DNA of 6,360 bases from Holophagaceae bacterium (GTDB lineage: Bacteria; Acidobacteriota; Holophagae; Holophagales; Holophagaceae). The stretch's first letter is position 1; each line of letters opens with the position of its first letter. Shown here piece by piece: positions 6,150 through 6,360 of this stretch. Made by a program: the position numbers and the translations under genes. The notes under the pieces are model-generated. The model was given only the letters and a program-made list of their open reading frames with translations, had not been told where the DNA came from and made no database searches. The stretch is from NCBI GenBank assembly GCA_003538615.1, contig DPRT01000103.1:21537-27896 (forward strand), in the 5' to 3' direction.

Positions 6150-6156
6150 CTGGAGA

Positions 6157-6360
6157 TCAGGCGTAAGGCAGCATCATGGCGACGGCCTTCTGATCGGCCT
6201 TGGCCACCATGCCACCCATGTCCAGCTGGCGCTTCCGCTTGGCGGACTTCTTGGTCAGGATGTGGCGCTGGTGCGAGCAGCCGCGCTTGAACTTGCCGCT
6301 GGCGGTCTTCTTGAACCGCTTCTGGGCGCCTTTGTGGGTCTTGATCTTGTAACCGGCCAT
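6157..6360 (-). CDS. rpmI: 50S ribosomal protein L35
   Basis: Encodes a 67-residue, strongly basic protein of the large ribosomal subunit. The N-terminus ([19 protein letters not shown]) and the central [14 protein letters not shown] stretch match the L35 family closely, and the length is normal (about 65). The ATG is the last codon of the window, so the ribosome binding site and upstream gene (infC in most bacteria) are not visible; the frame itself is complete with a TGA stop. The two or three extra residues before the usual KxKTHxGAxKRF start are a small family variation. It heads the rpmI-rplT pair, and L20 commonly autoregulates this operon in other bacteria. Identification rests on protein similarity recalled from the family. 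Confidence 0.96.
   Translation of the reverse strand: MAGYKIKTHKGAQKRFKKTASGKFKRGCSHQRHILTKKSAKRKRQLDMGGMVAKADQKAVAMMLPYA

Larger units (their letters stand above)
5984..6156 (-). promoter_or_regulatory. Structured rpmI-rplT spacer, candidate cis-regulatory RNA
   Basis: This 173-bp gap between rpmI and rplT has no credible coding frame and is much longer than the usual short spacer. On the minus strand it carries two perfect hairpins (6127-6149 and 6102-6122), then a third weaker stem pairing CCTTCG (6084-6079) with CGAAGG (6068-6063) around a 10-nt loop. Further possible stems follow before the rplT ribosome binding site: GGTG/CACC near 6054-6039 and GAGGC/GCCTC between about 6032 and 5998. 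The octamer GAAGGCCT occurs twice on the plus strand, at 6080-6087 and 6024-6031. L20 is known to repress its own operon by binding mRNA that mimics its 23S site, so an autoregulatory leader is a reasonable guess; I could not match it to a known leader. An intergenic repeat is the alternative. Confidence 0.45.

Noticed and set aside
6087..6290. A 67-codon plus-strand frame over the rpmI-rplT spacer and rpmI
   Set aside because: It is mostly antisense to rpmI and composed of hairpin sequence; no coding signal was seen.

Overview
The window is a GC-rich, densely packed stretch of bacterial core genome. Every gene I can support lies on the minus strand, so biological order runs from high to low coordinates: rpmI (L35) - rplT (L20) - pheS - pheT - small zapB-like coiled-coil gene - zapA - probable 6S RNA - rny (RNase Y) - start of a DUF486/DMT-family membrane protein cut by the window edge. 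The long open frames on the plus strand are antisense artefacts of GC-rich codon use. The pairing of pheST with zapA, a 6S RNA and rny is the kind of order I associate with Acidobacteriota (Holophagae/Geothrix-like) or delta-proteobacteria-like genomes. This lineage guess is inference from gene order and base composition, not proof.

Region by region (minus strand, reading leftwards). 6360-6157 is rpmI, whose ATG is the last codon of the window; infC would be expected just outside. 6156-5984 is an unusually long (173 bp) rpmI-rplT spacer with two perfect hairpins and further pairing, a candidate cis-regulatory RNA. 5983-5636 is rplT. 5635-5568 is a short spacer with a 10-bp perfect GC-rich hairpin, probably a terminator or attenuator in front of pheS. 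pheS (5567-4497) and pheT (4497-2575) overlap by one base. A 78-residue coiled-coil gene (2553-2317) overlaps zapA (2320-1961) by ATGA. 1960-1743 has no protein gene, but it folds into a long irregular rod with an open central bubble, as expected of 6S RNA. rny (1742-102) follows, and the DUF486 gene starts 3 bp after its stop codon.

The genes serve translation (two ribosomal proteins, phenylalanyl-tRNA synthetase alpha and beta), cell division (ZapA and a possible ZapB-like partner) and RNA-level control (6S RNA, RNase Y). The most notable points are a PheT beta subunit of only 640 residues that lacks the N-terminal tRNA-binding OB-fold insert and also the usual HPG-type segment of the catalytic-like domain, the structured rpmI-rplT spacer, and the probable 6S RNA. 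I see no mobile elements, CRISPR arrays, tRNA or rRNA genes.
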